From Herpetosiphon gulosus (GTDB lineage: Bacteria; Chloroflexota; Chloroflexia; Chloroflexales; Herpetosiphonaceae), in assembly GCF_039545135.1 (NCBI RefSeq), contig NZ_BAABRU010000001.1:404824-468823 (forward strand): DNA of 64,000 nt, in the 5' to 3' direction. Every line of letters begins with the position of its first letter. Positions within the stretch are counted from its first letter, which is position 1. Below the pieces are notes generated by a model that ran no database searches, had not been told where the DNA came from, and saw only the letters and a list, made by a program, of their open reading frames with translations. This document shows, piece by piece, positions 43,535 to 52,806 of the stretch. The position numbers and the translations under genes were made by a program.

Positions 43535-44080
43535 CTAGGCGGCTTTTTGCCCATACTCCCATAAAGTTGGTTGGGTATAGATGACGTTGCTTTTGCGGGC
43601 ACTGTGAGCGGCATTGGCTGGCGGTGGTGGATCATCGGGAAACATATTCGAGACGATCAGATCAGCCCGTTGTGGCCCAACTCCCCAGATCGCCGTCAAG
43701 CGTTGGTAGGCAGCTTCGCGTAGCAAGGTAGCTAGCTCGACTTCGCCTAGCTCTTGGCTAATACGTTCGGCCAAAATTGGCCCAATGCCCGCAATTTTGA
43801 GCAAGCGTTGTTGGCTAGGTGGCAGCAAGGCACACAAATCGTCGTAAAAATCGAGCTGGCCTTGGGCGGCTAGCACGGTGATTTTGCGCGTGAGGCTGGC
43901 CCCAAGCTTGTTGATGCCTAAGGTTTTGCCAGCTAAGGCGCGTTCGGTGAGGGAATGGCGCAGGCGGAGAATTGCGCGAGCCACTTCGCGATAGCGCCGC
44001 ACCCGATAGGGATTGGCGTTTTGGCGCTTCAGCAGCGTGGCAATGTTAAACAGAATTTGGGCAATTGCTCGATTGTTCAT
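43535..44080 (-). CDS. Stand-alone Pol X N-terminal/helix-hairpin-helix protein
   Basis: 181 residues. IAQILFNIATLLKRQNANPYRVRRYREVARAIL is the 8-kDa lyase-like domain seen at the N-terminus of family X DNA polymerases. HhH motifs follow at LLKIAGIGPILAERISQEL and LTAIWGVGPQRADLIVSNMF. The polymerase and PHP domains are absent; a short Pro-rich tail ends it. It probably binds nicked or gapped DNA. ATG 44080 has GGTGA upstream. It is the first gene of the unit with the XPB-like helicase and Bax1-like nuclease. Confidence 0.8.
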   Translation of the reverse strand: MNNRAIAQILFNIATLLKRQNANPYRVRRYREVARAILRLRHSLTERALAGKTLGINKLGASLTRKITVLAAQGQLDFYDDLCALLPPSQQRLLKIAGIGPILAERISQELGEVELATLLREAAYQRLTAIWGVGPQRADLIVSNMFPDDPPPPANAAHSARKSNVIYTQPTLWEYGQKAA

Positions 44081-44143
44081 GGCTATCACCAAAGCTTTCT
44101 ACTGGTTCAAACGTACTGTGTCTGTGATGAAACATCTGTGCTA

Positions 44144-44171
44144 ATTATACTATATTTAAGCTAAATCGCAA
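44144..44171 (-). promoter_or_regulatory. Possible promoter of the HhH-XPB-Bax1 unit
   Basis: On the minus strand TTGCGA (44166-44171), a 16-base spacer and a perfect TATAAT (44144-44149) lie 64 bases before the first ATG. Confidence 0.5.
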
Positions 44172-44250
44172 GCGCGATTATGTTGATTTGGACAATTCAT
44201 AGAGTTTGTTAACGTAGCCAAATGATAGCATTTGGTTGTGTCAAAAACGA

Positions 44251-44487
44251 TCACAAATTGGTTTTGGTCTGAATTTGAATCTGTAAATCGCTGGCGTTGA
44301 TGCCATTAAACAGCTGGCGTGGAATTGTCACTGCGGCATAGCCAGTTGCATCGAAACGCCGTTCAATCGCAAAATTGGGAGTGGCAATATTGACCGTTTG
44401 GGCATAGGCCGCCTCGCAATGAATCAACAAAGCCCAATCGCCGTTTGCAAGCTCTTGGGCTTCAAGATCGTAGAGATAATCCGGCAT
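44251..44487 (-). CDS. Small hypothetical protein
   Basis: 78 residues, beta-rich, no signal or membrane segment, not recognised. A good AAAGGA site upstream of the ATG and normal amino-acid use support it being a real gene. Ends with repeated Gln-Ile (LQIQIQTKTNL). Confidence 0.6.
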   Translation of the reverse strand: MPDYLYDLEAQELANGDWALLIHCEAAYAQTVNIATPNFAIERRFDATGYAAVTIPRQLFNGINASDLQIQIQTKTNL

Positions 44488-44638
44488 TGCTGGTTCCTTT
44501 CATGAATTTGGTTCATTTTTTGCAACGCCGCCGATTGTACCAGAATTTGTGGTTGATTTATTTGCAACCCTTCTGTTTCTCCACGGGAGAGAAATGCAGT
44601 TTTCAAGGGCTGGTTCTAACTATCACCAATGATCACCA

Positions 44639-44674
44639 CCCTGCGTCTCCCGCCTTGGGGCGGGAGACGCAGGG
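44639..44674. repeat. 16-bp perfect hairpin
   Basis: CCCTGCGTCTCCCGCC pairs perfectly with its complement across a TTGG loop, in the gap between two minus-strand genes. A nested CAGGGG/CCCCTG lies beside it, and GTTTTC follows on the plus strand only. It is either a terminator lacking a U-run or a repeat element. Confidence 0.6.
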
Positions 44675-44816
44675 GTTTTCAGCCCCTGCACCCAAATATT
44701 CATGGTGTAGAATGTGCAATTTCTTCTGATTCCCCTTTGCGGTTGGATATCGCTGACTCCTGATCCCTCGTTCGTCCACATTTCGTGTTTGATACTAAGG
44801 TCTTGGGGTAAGGGAT

Positions 44817-47800
44817 TTAATTGATCAGTGCTCCTAAATTGAGCAAGCTGACCTGCTCGGCTGAATTTAAACCAGTGGCCTGGTTGATGATTAGCCCTTG
44901 ATAGGGGCGATCACTGTGCAGTTTTTTGAGCAATTTGCCAGTTGCGAGTTGCCAGATGGCGATTGCACCTTGTTGGTCGCCAGTTATCAGCATTTGGCCA
45001 TCGCTGCTGAGGCAGATGCTATCTACGGCTGCTTGATGCTCAAAGCGTTGAACCAGTTGTTGGTTTTGCCAATCCCAAATCAGAGCTAGCGAGCCAGCCG
45101 CAATTACAATCCAGCGCCCATCAGCCGACCATTGCACCGCTTTGAGCAAGCCAGGTTTATGCAATAGTACAATTTCATAGCACTGGTTACTCAAGTCCCA
45201 AATGCGTACCTGTTGATCGGCTCCGGCACTGACCAAATGGCGTTGATCAGGGCTGAAAGCCATGCTAATAATGCCCGCACTATGCCCCGCCAATAAACTT
45301 AAACAACTATGTTCAGCCACCCCCCAAATTCGAATAGTGCGATCGGCACTGCCTGTTGCCAATAAACTGCCGTTCTGGCTCCAAGCAAGGGTGGTAACTA
45401 AATCATCGTGACAGCCAAAGACTTGGACAATCTGGCCATGGGGCATCGACCACACATGAACCGTATGATCTTCGCTGCAACTTGCCAACATACTGCCATC
45501 AGGTCGAAAGGCAATGGCGCGAATCAAGGCTTGATGATCAGTCAACATCGTTGCTAATTGCAAACGTTGGCAATCCCAGAGTTGAATCACCTGTTCTTGG
45601 CTGATTGCCAGCAGTTGGCTGGCTTGATGATAGGCCAATTCGCGACCATTGTTGGTTGCTTGCGGTAGATTTAGGCGATAGAATGGCTCGGCTAGTTGCC
45701 ATAATGTGACGGCTTGGGCTTCACTGGAATTAAATAATAAATCAGCGTTGTTGCTCAAGGCTAAACTACGCACGCCGCCGCGATAGCCTTGCAAGCTATG
45801 CAGCAAACGTCCGCTGGCTTGCTCCCAGATGCGCAAACTTTGATCGCTACTGACCGAGTAAAGCCGCGAACCATCGCGATTATAGTGCAAGGCCCGTACC
45901 CAATGGGCATGTCCGTAGAGCATATGTGTCAAATGAGCGGTTTCTACCTGCCAAATCCGAATACATTGATCAAGGCCAGCGGTGGCGAGATTAGCTCCGT
46001 CAGGGCTAAATTGCAGATCAAACACCCGATCTTCGTTAGGCAGACTGGTGATTAACTGATTGGCTGGTAAATCCCACAAATAGACATCGCCATCAAGCCC
46101 AGTGCCAGCTAAAATTGTTGCATCGGGGCTAAACGCTAGGATTTCGATTGGCTCGTGATGAGTTGTTATGGTGATTTGATAGTTTAACTGTGGGCCGTGC
46201 CAAAGTTTAATCTGACGATCAAGCCCTGCCGTTGCTAAACATTGGCCATTGGTGCTCAGCCCAATGCTGCTTAGGCCATCCATATGCGCATTAAAACGAT
46301 GCAGACACTTGCCGCTCAGTCGATCCCACAGGCGAACTTCACCGTCAAGGCTGGCGCTGATTAATTGTTGGCTTTGGGGCACAATCGCCACGCCAATTAC
46401 TGGCCGGGTATGGCCTGCTAAAATACGTGGATTCTGGCCTTGAGTGCTCTCCCACAGCCGAATTAGCCCATCGTTGCCAGCGCTGATCAGGTAGCGCCCA
46501 TCGCTGCTAAAACAGATTGCCCGAATGCCATCGTGGTGGCTGGGCACTTGCCAAAGTTTTTTCAGATCCAAACTTTGCCAAACAATCAATTGATCATCAG
46601 CGGTTGCTGCGGCCAAAAAACGATCAGCCGGATCGCGGGCGAAGGCAATCAATGCGCCAAATTGTTCGTTAAATACACTGCGCGAAAGGTCGCTATAGCT
46701 CAAATCAAGCTGTTTGGGAGCAAGGCCACGTAGGTTGGCTTGCCACAGCGGTTTATGCCGAAAATCAAATTGGCTCAAATCGGCCTTGAGTTCAACCAAT
46801 AAATTAAAAATATTACCTGGGGCATAGCCCATTTCCAAGGCGCTCAAGGGCTGCATGGTTTGCAATAATTGGCGCAAGGTTGCCAACAAACGCTCTTGGC
46901 CAAGCTCAACGAAAATTCGGTGCAGCAAAGGCCGCAAAATTGCCCGACTTTGGTGCTCGCGAATGCTATCCAAACTGTTGGCTTTAATCAAGGCATGGCG
47001 ATAAAGCAAACCCTGCGTGCCATCAATTAACTCTTGGGCAATTTGGTCAATCAAACGGTCGGTGGTATATTCGAGCACCACATTGTGCAACATAAACCCA
47101 TCTTGGTGCCGCTCCACCAACGAACGGCGCAGCAACGATTCAAGGGTTTCGAGTAGCATATGTTGATATTTTGAACGCACCAGATCATGCTTAAGCTCGG
47201 CCAATTTGACTGTGTGACGTTCGATTGCGAGCCAATACAATAATTCTTGCTCTTGGTCGGATAAACGCTCGAATTGTTGAGCCAAAATTGTGCGTACATC
47301 GCCAAAAATTAATTCTTCGTGCTGCAAAAATTCAGCAATTTGGCCAAAAAACATGGTTTTGATCACTTGGGCAACTAATTTTAAGGCCAGCGGATTGCCG
47401 GTATAGTGCTTAATCAGCTCCTGCCACAGTTGCGGCGTGCCATATAACTCTTGATTATCGAGCAACATTTGAGCATCATCGCGCATGAGTCCTGTCAAAA
47501 CCATCGAACGGGTGTACACGCCTTCAAGTCGATTGAATTCATAGGGTTTTTCGCGGCTGGTCAGAATCAAACAGCTTTCATGTGAGCGCTCGCTGATTGC
47601 TTGAAACAGTTGGGCATATTGCTCATAGCCCTCGCGGTAGCGGCCAGCTGGATATTGCGGCTGTAAAATGGCCTCAATATTGTCGAGAATCAACAGGCAG
47701 CGGGTGGTACGCAAATAATCGATCAACACACTTAGGCGTTGCTCAAATTGGCTGGGGTAGGCCGAATTGGGGCTGGGCATAATCCGATGCAAACATTCCA

Positions 47801-48446
47801 ACAGAAAATCATTGGCTTGTTGGCCTTGTTGCAGCGAACGCCAGACAATCACCTTGAAATCATCTTGGGCTTGTTGGGCAACGCGGGTGGCAAGACTGGT
47901 TTTGCCCATGCCGCCCAGCCCAATAATTGCCACCAAACGGCAGCGATCACGTTGCAACCATTTAACTAAGGTGGCGGTTTCATCTTCGCGACCGACAAAA
48001 TTCTGCACGTCGGGCGCATCGCCCCAATCGTGCAAAACGCCCATCAACGGGCCAGTCTTAGCCTGCTCCTGCTTTTGCTGCTGCACTTCGGCCAAGTAGG
48101 TTGTGGCTAAATTGGTTAACTCAGGCCAAGTTGCTAGCGGCGTGGGGTCAATCGCATACTCAGTTAATGCATATTGAATTGTGGCTAATAATTGCTGCTC
48201 AGCCAAACCCCGCTGATAGGGAGGCAAATCCAATTGCTCGATCACCAATTGAGCGAGGGCGGCGATATAGCCCAGCGGACACAAGATTTGGTCATTTTCA
48301 TAGCGCATAATTGTGGTATGCGCCAAGCCAAAATGGCGGGCAGCCCGATTTTTTGAACGAAAAACCCATGAACGCAAATCGCCGAGAAATGCGCCAAGCC
48401 CTTCGGTTGCATGAAAAACAGGCAACGATAAAACAACGTTTGTCAT
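44817..48446 (-). CDS. XRE-HTH, NB-ARC STAND ATPase with C-terminal WD40 repeats
   Basis: About 1209 residues. The N-terminal helix-turn-helix is XRE-like (SKNRAARHFGLAHTTIMRYENDQ, about 30-55). The NB-ARC/STAND domain has GLGGMGKTS (Walker A, about 176-184), LLILDNIEAIL (Walker B) and TSREKPYEF. A winged-helix and helical region follow, then about 14 WD40 repeats (from ~600 to the end; many GH/SD...LWD units such as FSSDGRYLISAGNDGLIRLW). STAND proteins are ATP-dependent switches; the WD40 part usually senses, the N-terminus signals. Here the effector would be a DNA-binding domain, so this may be a signal-gated transcription regulator. ATG 48446 (GGGG upstream) was preferred over 48458. Confidence 0.85.
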   Translation of the reverse strand: MTNVVLSLPVFHATEGLGAFLGDLRSWVFRSKNRAARHFGLAHTTIMRYENDQILCPLGYIAALAQLVIEQLDLPPYQRGLAEQQLLATIQYALTEYAIDPTPLATWPELTNLATTYLAEVQQQKQEQAKTGPLMGVLHDWGDAPDVQNFVGREDETATLVKWLQRDRCRLVAIIGLGGMGKTSLATRVAQQAQDDFKVIVWRSLQQGQQANDFLLECLHRIMPSPNSAYPSQFEQRLSVLIDYLRTTRCLLILDNIEAILQPQYPAGRYREGYEQYAQLFQAISERSHESCLILTSREKPYEFNRLEGVYTRSMVLTGLMRDDAQMLLDNQELYGTPQLWQELIKHYTGNPLALKLVAQVIKTMFFGQIAEFLQHEELIFGDVRTILAQQFERLSDQEQELLYWLAIERHTVKLAELKHDLVRSKYQHMLLETLESLLRRSLVERHQDGFMLHNVVLEYTTDRLIDQIAQELIDGTQGLLYRHALIKANSLDSIREHQSRAILRPLLHRIFVELGQERLLATLRQLLQTMQPLSALEMGYAPGNIFNLLVELKADLSQFDFRHKPLWQANLRGLAPKQLDLSYSDLSRSVFNEQFGALIAFARDPADRFLAAATADDQLIVWQSLDLKKLWQVPSHHDGIRAICFSSDGRYLISAGNDGLIRLWESTQGQNPRILAGHTRPVIGVAIVPQSQQLISASLDGEVRLWDRLSGKCLHRFNAHMDGLSSIGLSTNGQCLATAGLDRQIKLWHGPQLNYQITITTHHEPIEILAFSPDATILAGTGLDGDVYLWDLPANQLITSLPNEDRVFDLQFSPDGANLATAGLDQCIRIWQVETAHLTHMLYGHAHWVRALHYNRDGSRLYSVSSDQSLRIWEQASGRLLHSLQGYRGGVRSLALSNNADLLFNSSEAQAVTLWQLAEPFYRLNLPQATNNGRELAYHQASQLLAISQEQVIQLWDCQRLQLATMLTDHQALIRAIAFRPDGSMLASCSEDHTVHVWSMPHGQIVQVFGCHDDLVTTLAWSQNGSLLATGSADRTIRIWGVAEHSCLSLLAGHSAGIISMAFSPDQRHLVSAGADQQVRIWDLSNQCYEIVLLHKPGLLKAVQWSADGRWIVIAAGSLALIWDWQNQQLVQRFEHQAAVDSICLSSDGQMLITGDQQGAIAIWQLATGKLLKKLHSDRPYQGLIINQATGLNSAEQVSLLNLGALIN

Positions 48447-48453
48447 GACAAAC
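48438..48453. promoter_or_regulatory. 16-bp perfect palindrome over the start codon
   Basis: GTTTGTCATGACAAAC is an exact palindrome spanning the ATG of the XRE-STAND gene. It could be an autoregulatory operator for the XRE domain; it also encodes residues, so chance is possible. Confidence 0.35.
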
Positions 48454-48589
48454 CCCATGATGCGCAGGAAAATATCAAGTTCGGTACGAACGAATTATGC
48501 CTGAATCATAGAGGCAAGCCCGTAGAACTTCAAGAGCCACGAAGATAGTGCCAAAGTACTATTTTTAACCGTGGTTTAATGGATAAAGG

Positions 48590-48850
48590 CAGAAGGCAAA
48601 AGTCAAAAGAAGAGCATAGAACATAGAGCATAGAACATAGGGGTTTCAGAAGGCAAAAATCATAAATCAAAAGAAGAACAGCGAACATAGGGTGAAGGAT
48701 AAGGGATAAAATTTAACGCAGAGGCGCAGAGAATGCAAGGTTTTTGGCGATGGACTTTGAGTTGGCGAGAGCATAATCATAAAAACTGGGCCAATCTGTG
48801 GCTGAAAATTTGTACAAGGCAAAAGTCCACACCATGAATATTTGGCTAAA
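48590..48850. repeat. Long intergenic repeat block
   Basis: Within the ~700-base gap are repeats AGAACATAGAGCATAGAACA, two AGAAGGCAAAARTCA..AATCAAAAGAAGA-like units, GGTGAAGGATAAGGGATAA and ACGCAGAGGCGCAGAG. Apart from these and the oxidase promoter I see nothing in the gap. Confidence 0.6.
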
Positions 48851-48942
48851 AATTGCGGGTAAAAGATTTAGACACTGGCAACAAGATTTGATACTATCTC
48901 ATTGAGCGATCAATCACTGCCTGTACGCAGCCATATGTCAAC

Positions 48943-48970
48943 TTGAGAGTTTTCGATAACAGTGTACAAT
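48943..48970 (+). promoter_or_regulatory. Possible promoter of the cytochrome oxidase operon
   Basis: TTGAGA (48943-48948), a 16-base spacer and TACAAT (48965-48970) lie ~190 bases upstream of the coxB ATG, implying a long leader. Confidence 0.45.
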
Positions 48971-49157
48971 TGGGGTGATAGCGAACCAGTAACTCCCCCA
49001 ACTCCAAGTTCATGCCACCACGAGATTGCGCGTGGGCGGTTTGAGTGGAGTTGACTCTGATTTAGTAGTATTGGAAAGGCCAATCGTTCGACTTGGTGGC
49101 GGATGTTCGCGGTGCCAACGACGATTTGGAGAACACGGTCTTAGCAAGGAGGCATGG

Positions 49158-50237
49158 ATGCCCAATCGTTCGCCTGCCAAGGCTCTGCTGCGCCCTACGG
49201 CAACCCTGTTGCTTGGAAGCGTTGTACTGGCAGCGTGCGGTCAGAAGACCCCTCAAACGACCCTGAACCCAGCAAGCGAGAGCACCCGCGCAATTTACAA
49301 TCTCTCGGAATTGTTGTTTTGGTTGGGCGTTGTGGTCTTTTTGATCGTACAAACCTGGTTGATCGTTTCGATCATCAAGTATCGGCAAAAAGATAGTTCG
49401 CAGATTCCCACACAGATCCATGGCAATACGAAGGTTGAAATTGCTTGGACAATCGTGCCAGCAATTATTGCGATTGTCATTTTCGTCTTTACCTTCGACA
49501 CGATTCGCAAAATCGAGTTCATGCCGGCTGAAGCTGCTGGTAATACCTTGAATGTCAAGGTTATCGGCCATCAGTGGTGGTGGGAGTTCCAGTATCCTGA
49601 TATTAAGGATGCGAGCGGTAAACCTTTGGTCACTGCCAACGAGTTATGGATTCCATCAGGAAGCTATATCGACGTGAAAATGACCTCGGTTGACGTAATC
49701 CACGACTTCTGGATTCCTGGCTTGGCAGGCAAGCGCGACGTGATGCCCAATCGCGAGAGTGGCTTGTGGTTTAAAGCCGATGATGTAGCCGATGGCTCGC
49801 CAGGCGTATTCTGGGGCCAATGTGCCGAGTATTGTGGTGGCCAACACGCCTATATGAAAATGCGCGTAGTTGTAGCTAGCCCTGCTGACTTCCAAAAATG
49901 GTCAACTGAGCAAAGCCAAGTAGCGGTTAACACCAACTTGCCTGAATCGTTTACCAAAAATTGTATCGGTTGTCATGTGGTACGTGGCACCAACGCCGCT
50001 GGTATTACCGGCCCCGATTTGACTCACTTCGGTGGCCGCATGACGATTGCCGCTGGCACCGTCGATAATACCCGTGAACATCTCTATGCTTGGTTAGACG
50101 ACCCTGATGCAGTCAAGCGTGGCAACATTATGACCACCGCGATCAAGGCCGATACCCTGACCGAAGCAGAAATTACCGAGTTAGTCGATTATCTGGAAAG
50201 CCTCAATCCTGGCACCAGTGTTAAAGGTCAGCAGTAG
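49158..50237 (+). CDS. coxB: Cytochrome c oxidase subunit II, lipoprotein with fused cytochrome c (caa3 type)
   Basis: 359 residues. Lipoprotein signal with LAAC (Cys27), two transmembrane helices (about 45-70 and 90-112), and the CuA cupredoxin domain: HQWWWEFQYP, DVIHDFWIP and GQCAEYCGGQHAYM with the two Cys, His and Met copper ligands. A C-terminal cytochrome c domain has CIGCH (about 269-273) for heme c. This makes a caa3-type oxidase that can take electrons directly from a c-type carrier. ATG 49158 has a perfect AAGGAGG. First gene of the operon. Confidence 0.95.
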   Translation: MPNRSPAKALLRPTATLLLGSVVLAACGQKTPQTTLNPASESTRAIYNLSELLFWLGVVVFLIVQTWLIVSIIKYRQKDSSQIPTQIHGNTKVEIAWTIVPAIIAIVIFVFTFDTIRKIEFMPAEAAGNTLNVKVIGHQWWWEFQYPDIKDASGKPLVTANELWIPSGSYIDVKMTSVDVIHDFWIPGLAGKRDVMPNRESGLWFKADDVADGSPGVFWGQCAEYCGGQHAYMKMRVVVASPADFQKWSTEQSQVAVNTNLPESFTKNCIGCHVVRGTNAAGITGPDLTHFGGRMTIAAGTVDNTREHLYAWLDDPDAVKRGNIMTTAIKADTLTEAEITELVDYLESLNPGTSVKGQQ

Positions 50238-50246
50238 GAGGGCCGT

Positions 50247-52094
50247 ATGGCAACTGACGTAAGTACCCTCCATCACGCCCCAGCTAAGCAACGGCGGGGT
50301 TGGTTGGAATGGATCACCACTGTCGATCATAAAAAAATTGGCATCATGTATGCAGTGACTGCCTTTTTGTTCTTTGTGATCGGTGGGCTTGAGGCGTTGC
50401 TCATCCGTTTGCAGCTTGGTACGCCCCAAAATACGCTGCTGACACCCGAAGCTTATAACCAAGTCTTTACGATGCACGGCACAACCATGGTGTTTATGGC
50501 AATTATGCCAGTCAACGCTGGGTTTATGAACTATTTTGTGCCCTTGATGATTGGCGCAGGCGATATGGCTTACCCACGCATGAACGCCATGAGCTATTGG
50601 CTCTTGTTGTTCGGCGGGATTGTCATGTATTCCAGCTTTGTCTTCGGCGGCGGCGCTCCCGATGCTGGCTGGTTTGCTTATGCTCCACTGACCTCAACCA
50701 CCTACTCGGTTACCCGAGGGATGGATTATTGGGTGCTGGGTTTGCAGCTGCTGGGGGTTTCCTCGCTGGCTGGCTCGGTCAACATCATCGTAACGATTAT
50801 CAGGCTCCGTGCACCTGGCATGCGTTTTAATCGGATGCCGCTGTTCGTTTGGATGAGCTTCGTTACCTCATTCTTGTTGATTTTTGCCTTGCCAAGCATC
50901 ACGGTTGGGATCACCTTGCTGTTCTTTGACCGCAACTTTGGTACCAACTTCTTCTTGCCTGCTGCTGGTGGCGACCCACTGTTGTGGCAACACTTGTTCT
51001 GGTTCTTTGGTCACCCCGAAGTGTACATTATGATTCTGCCCGCCTTCGGCGTGGTTTCAGAAATGTTGCCAGTCTTTTCACGTAAGCCAATCTTCGGTTA
51101 CGAGTTTGTGGCCTACTCTGGGGTAGCAATCGGCGTGTTGGGCTTCACCGTGTGGGCACACCACATGTTTGCCACCAACTTGGGCGTGATTGCCGACACC
51201 TTCTTTGCTGCTGCTTCGATGTTGATTTCGGTTCCGACTGGGGTCAAAATCTTCAACTGGCTAGCAACCTTGTGGCGTGGTGAGTTGCGCTTCAAAACCC
51301 CAATGCTGTTCAGCCTTGGCTTTATCGCCATGTTTGTGATCGGCGGGATTTCCGGGGTTTCGTTGGCGGCTGCGCCGTTCGACTTGCAAGTTACCGATAG
51401 CTACTTTGTGGTTGCCCACTTCCACTATGTGCTGTTTGGTGGCGCTGTCTTTGCCTTGTTTGGTGCATCCTACTATTGGTTCCCCAAAATTACTGGCAAG
51501 ATGATGAGCGAACGGATCGGCAAATGGCACTTCTGGATTTTGATGCTGGGCTTTAATTTGACCTTCTTCCCACAACATATGCTTGGGTTGCAAGGCATGC
51601 CACGGCGGGTCTGGACGTATCAACAAAACCAAGGCTGGGATTTCTACAACCTGCTCTCAACCATTGGGGCATTTTGTATCGCCTTGGGCACGTTGGTGTT
51701 TATCGTCAACTTTATCATCAGCTTGCGCAAGGGCGCTCCTGCGGGCAACGACCCATGGGATGCCGCAACCCTGGAATGGGCGACCACCTCGCCACCACCA
51801 GCCCACAACTTCGATGTGGAATACATTGTGCATAGCCGTCGCCCCTTGTGGGATAACAAATATAGTGGCGAAGGTCGGGGCATGACGATCAATTACGATT
51901 TCCATCCCCACTTGCCACCGCCATCGTTTGCCCCAATCATCTTCTCGTTTGGCTTGTTTGTGCTGGCCTATGGCATGCTCAACCTCGCCTCTGCGCCATT
52001 GATTGGGATTCCCTTGATCTTGGTGGCCTTGGCAATTGCCTTCGTCGGCATGAATCGCTGGGTCGGCGAAATTGCCCAAGATCCGGTGCTGTAA
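50247..52094 (+). CDS. coxA: Cytochrome c oxidase subunit I
   Basis: 615 residues, 12 or more transmembrane helices. It holds heme a and the heme a3-CuB centre: MHGTTMVF, HLFWFFGHPEVYIMILPAFG (CuB His and cross-linked Tyr), WAHHMF (two His) and VAHFHYVLFGG (heme ligands). Proton-pumping terminal oxidase of the inner membrane. ATG 50247 has AGGAGGG nine bases after the coxB stop. Confidence 0.97.
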   Translation: MATDVSTLHHAPAKQRRGWLEWITTVDHKKIGIMYAVTAFLFFVIGGLEALLIRLQLGTPQNTLLTPEAYNQVFTMHGTTMVFMAIMPVNAGFMNYFVPLMIGAGDMAYPRMNAMSYWLLLFGGIVMYSSFVFGGGAPDAGWFAYAPLTSTTYSVTRGMDYWVLGLQLLGVSSLAGSVNIIVTIIRLRAPGMRFNRMPLFVWMSFVTSFLLIFALPSITVGITLLFFDRNFGTNFFLPAAGGDPLLWQHLFWFFGHPEVYIMILPAFGVVSEMLPVFSRKPIFGYEFVAYSGVAIGVLGFTVWAHHMFATNLGVIADTFFAAASMLISVPTGVKIFNWLATLWRGELRFKTPMLFSLGFIAMFVIGGISGVSLAAAPFDLQVTDSYFVVAHFHYVLFGGAVFALFGASYYWFPKITGKMMSERIGKWHFWILMLGFNLTFFPQHMLGLQGMPRRVWTYQQNQGWDFYNLLSTIGAFCIALGTLVFIVNFIISLRKGAPAGNDPWDAATLEWATTSPPPAHNFDVEYIVHSRRPLWDNKYSGEGRGMTINYDFHPHLPPPSFAPIIFSFGLFVLAYGMLNLASAPLIGIPLILVALAIAFVGMNRWVGEIAQDPVL

Positions 52095-52103
52095 ACAACC
52101 TTG

Positions 52104-52133
52104 CTCGGTGTCGATTGCATGATCGACACCGAG
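52104..52133 (+). terminator. Intercistronic hairpin between coxA and coxC
   Basis: A 12-bp perfect stem (CTCGGTGTCGAT with ATCGACACCGAG) and a 6-base loop lie 10 bases after the coxA stop, 22 bases before the coxC ATG. No U-run, so it more likely tunes mRNA processing or expression than ends transcription fully. Confidence 0.6.
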
Positions 52134-52154
52134 CCCAGTTATTTGGGAGAATCT

Positions 52155-52781
52155 ATGGCACAGGCAGTCGTGCGCGATATCGATAAAAATGATCCTGGGC
52201 GTGGCCTCGATTTACGCAAACTGGGCATGTGGACGTTCCTTGGCTCAGAAGTGTTTTTCTTCGGGGCTTTGGTGGTTACCCACCTTTCAATGCGTGGGGT
52301 TGTTGCGCCATCAGCAAGCAAAGCCAATTATGATGTTGCGGCAGTTCGCACCTTGTTTGGCGATAATGTATTGACCTCGATTCTAGCTTTCATCTTGTTG
52401 ACTAGTAGTTTGACAATGGTGTTGGCGCTAGATGGGGTTAAAACCAATAATCAAAAGCGTTTCCGCTTTTGGTTGGGGGCCACTATCGTCTGTGGTTTGG
52501 TCTTCTTGGGTGGTCAGGTTTACGAGTTCTATCACATTGTTCACCAAGGTGTGACGATTAAAAATATGATGTTTGGCTCGACCTTCTTCTTTGTAACGGG
52601 TTTCCACGGAACCCACGTTGCAGTTGGGGTAGTTTGGCTCACATCATTGTTAGTTTCGGCAATTCGCCACCCTGAGCGCTACAATGCTGGCAATTATATG
52701 GCTGTCGAGCTAGGCGGCTTATATTGGCACTTTGTGGACTTAGTGTGGGTCTTGATCTTTACGGTGATCTATCTGATCTAA
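52155..52781 (+). CDS. coxC: Cytochrome c oxidase subunit III
   Basis: 208 residues with five transmembrane helices. GMWTFLGSEVFFFGALVVTHL, GLVFLGGQVYEFYH, STFFFVTGFHGTHVAVGVVWL and YWHFVDLVWVLIFTVIYL are classic subunit III motifs. It stabilises the oxidase core. ATG 52155 has GGGAGA upstream. Confidence 0.95.
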   Translation: MAQAVVRDIDKNDPGRGLDLRKLGMWTFLGSEVFFFGALVVTHLSMRGVVAPSASKANYDVAAVRTLFGDNVLTSILAFILLTSSLTMVLALDGVKTNNQKRFRFWLGATIVCGLVFLGGQVYEFYHIVHQGVTIKNMMFGSTFFFVTGFHGTHVAVGVVWLTSLLVSAIRHPERYNAGNYMAVELGGLYWHFVDLVWVLIFTVIYLI

Positions 52782-52806
52782 CCATTATTTATCCAAGGAG
52801 TACATA

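Noticed and set aside
49026..49157. Upstream in-frame extension of coxB
   Set aside because: The lipoprotein signal starts at ATG 49158, which has a perfect AAGGAGG; the extension would bury the signal peptide.
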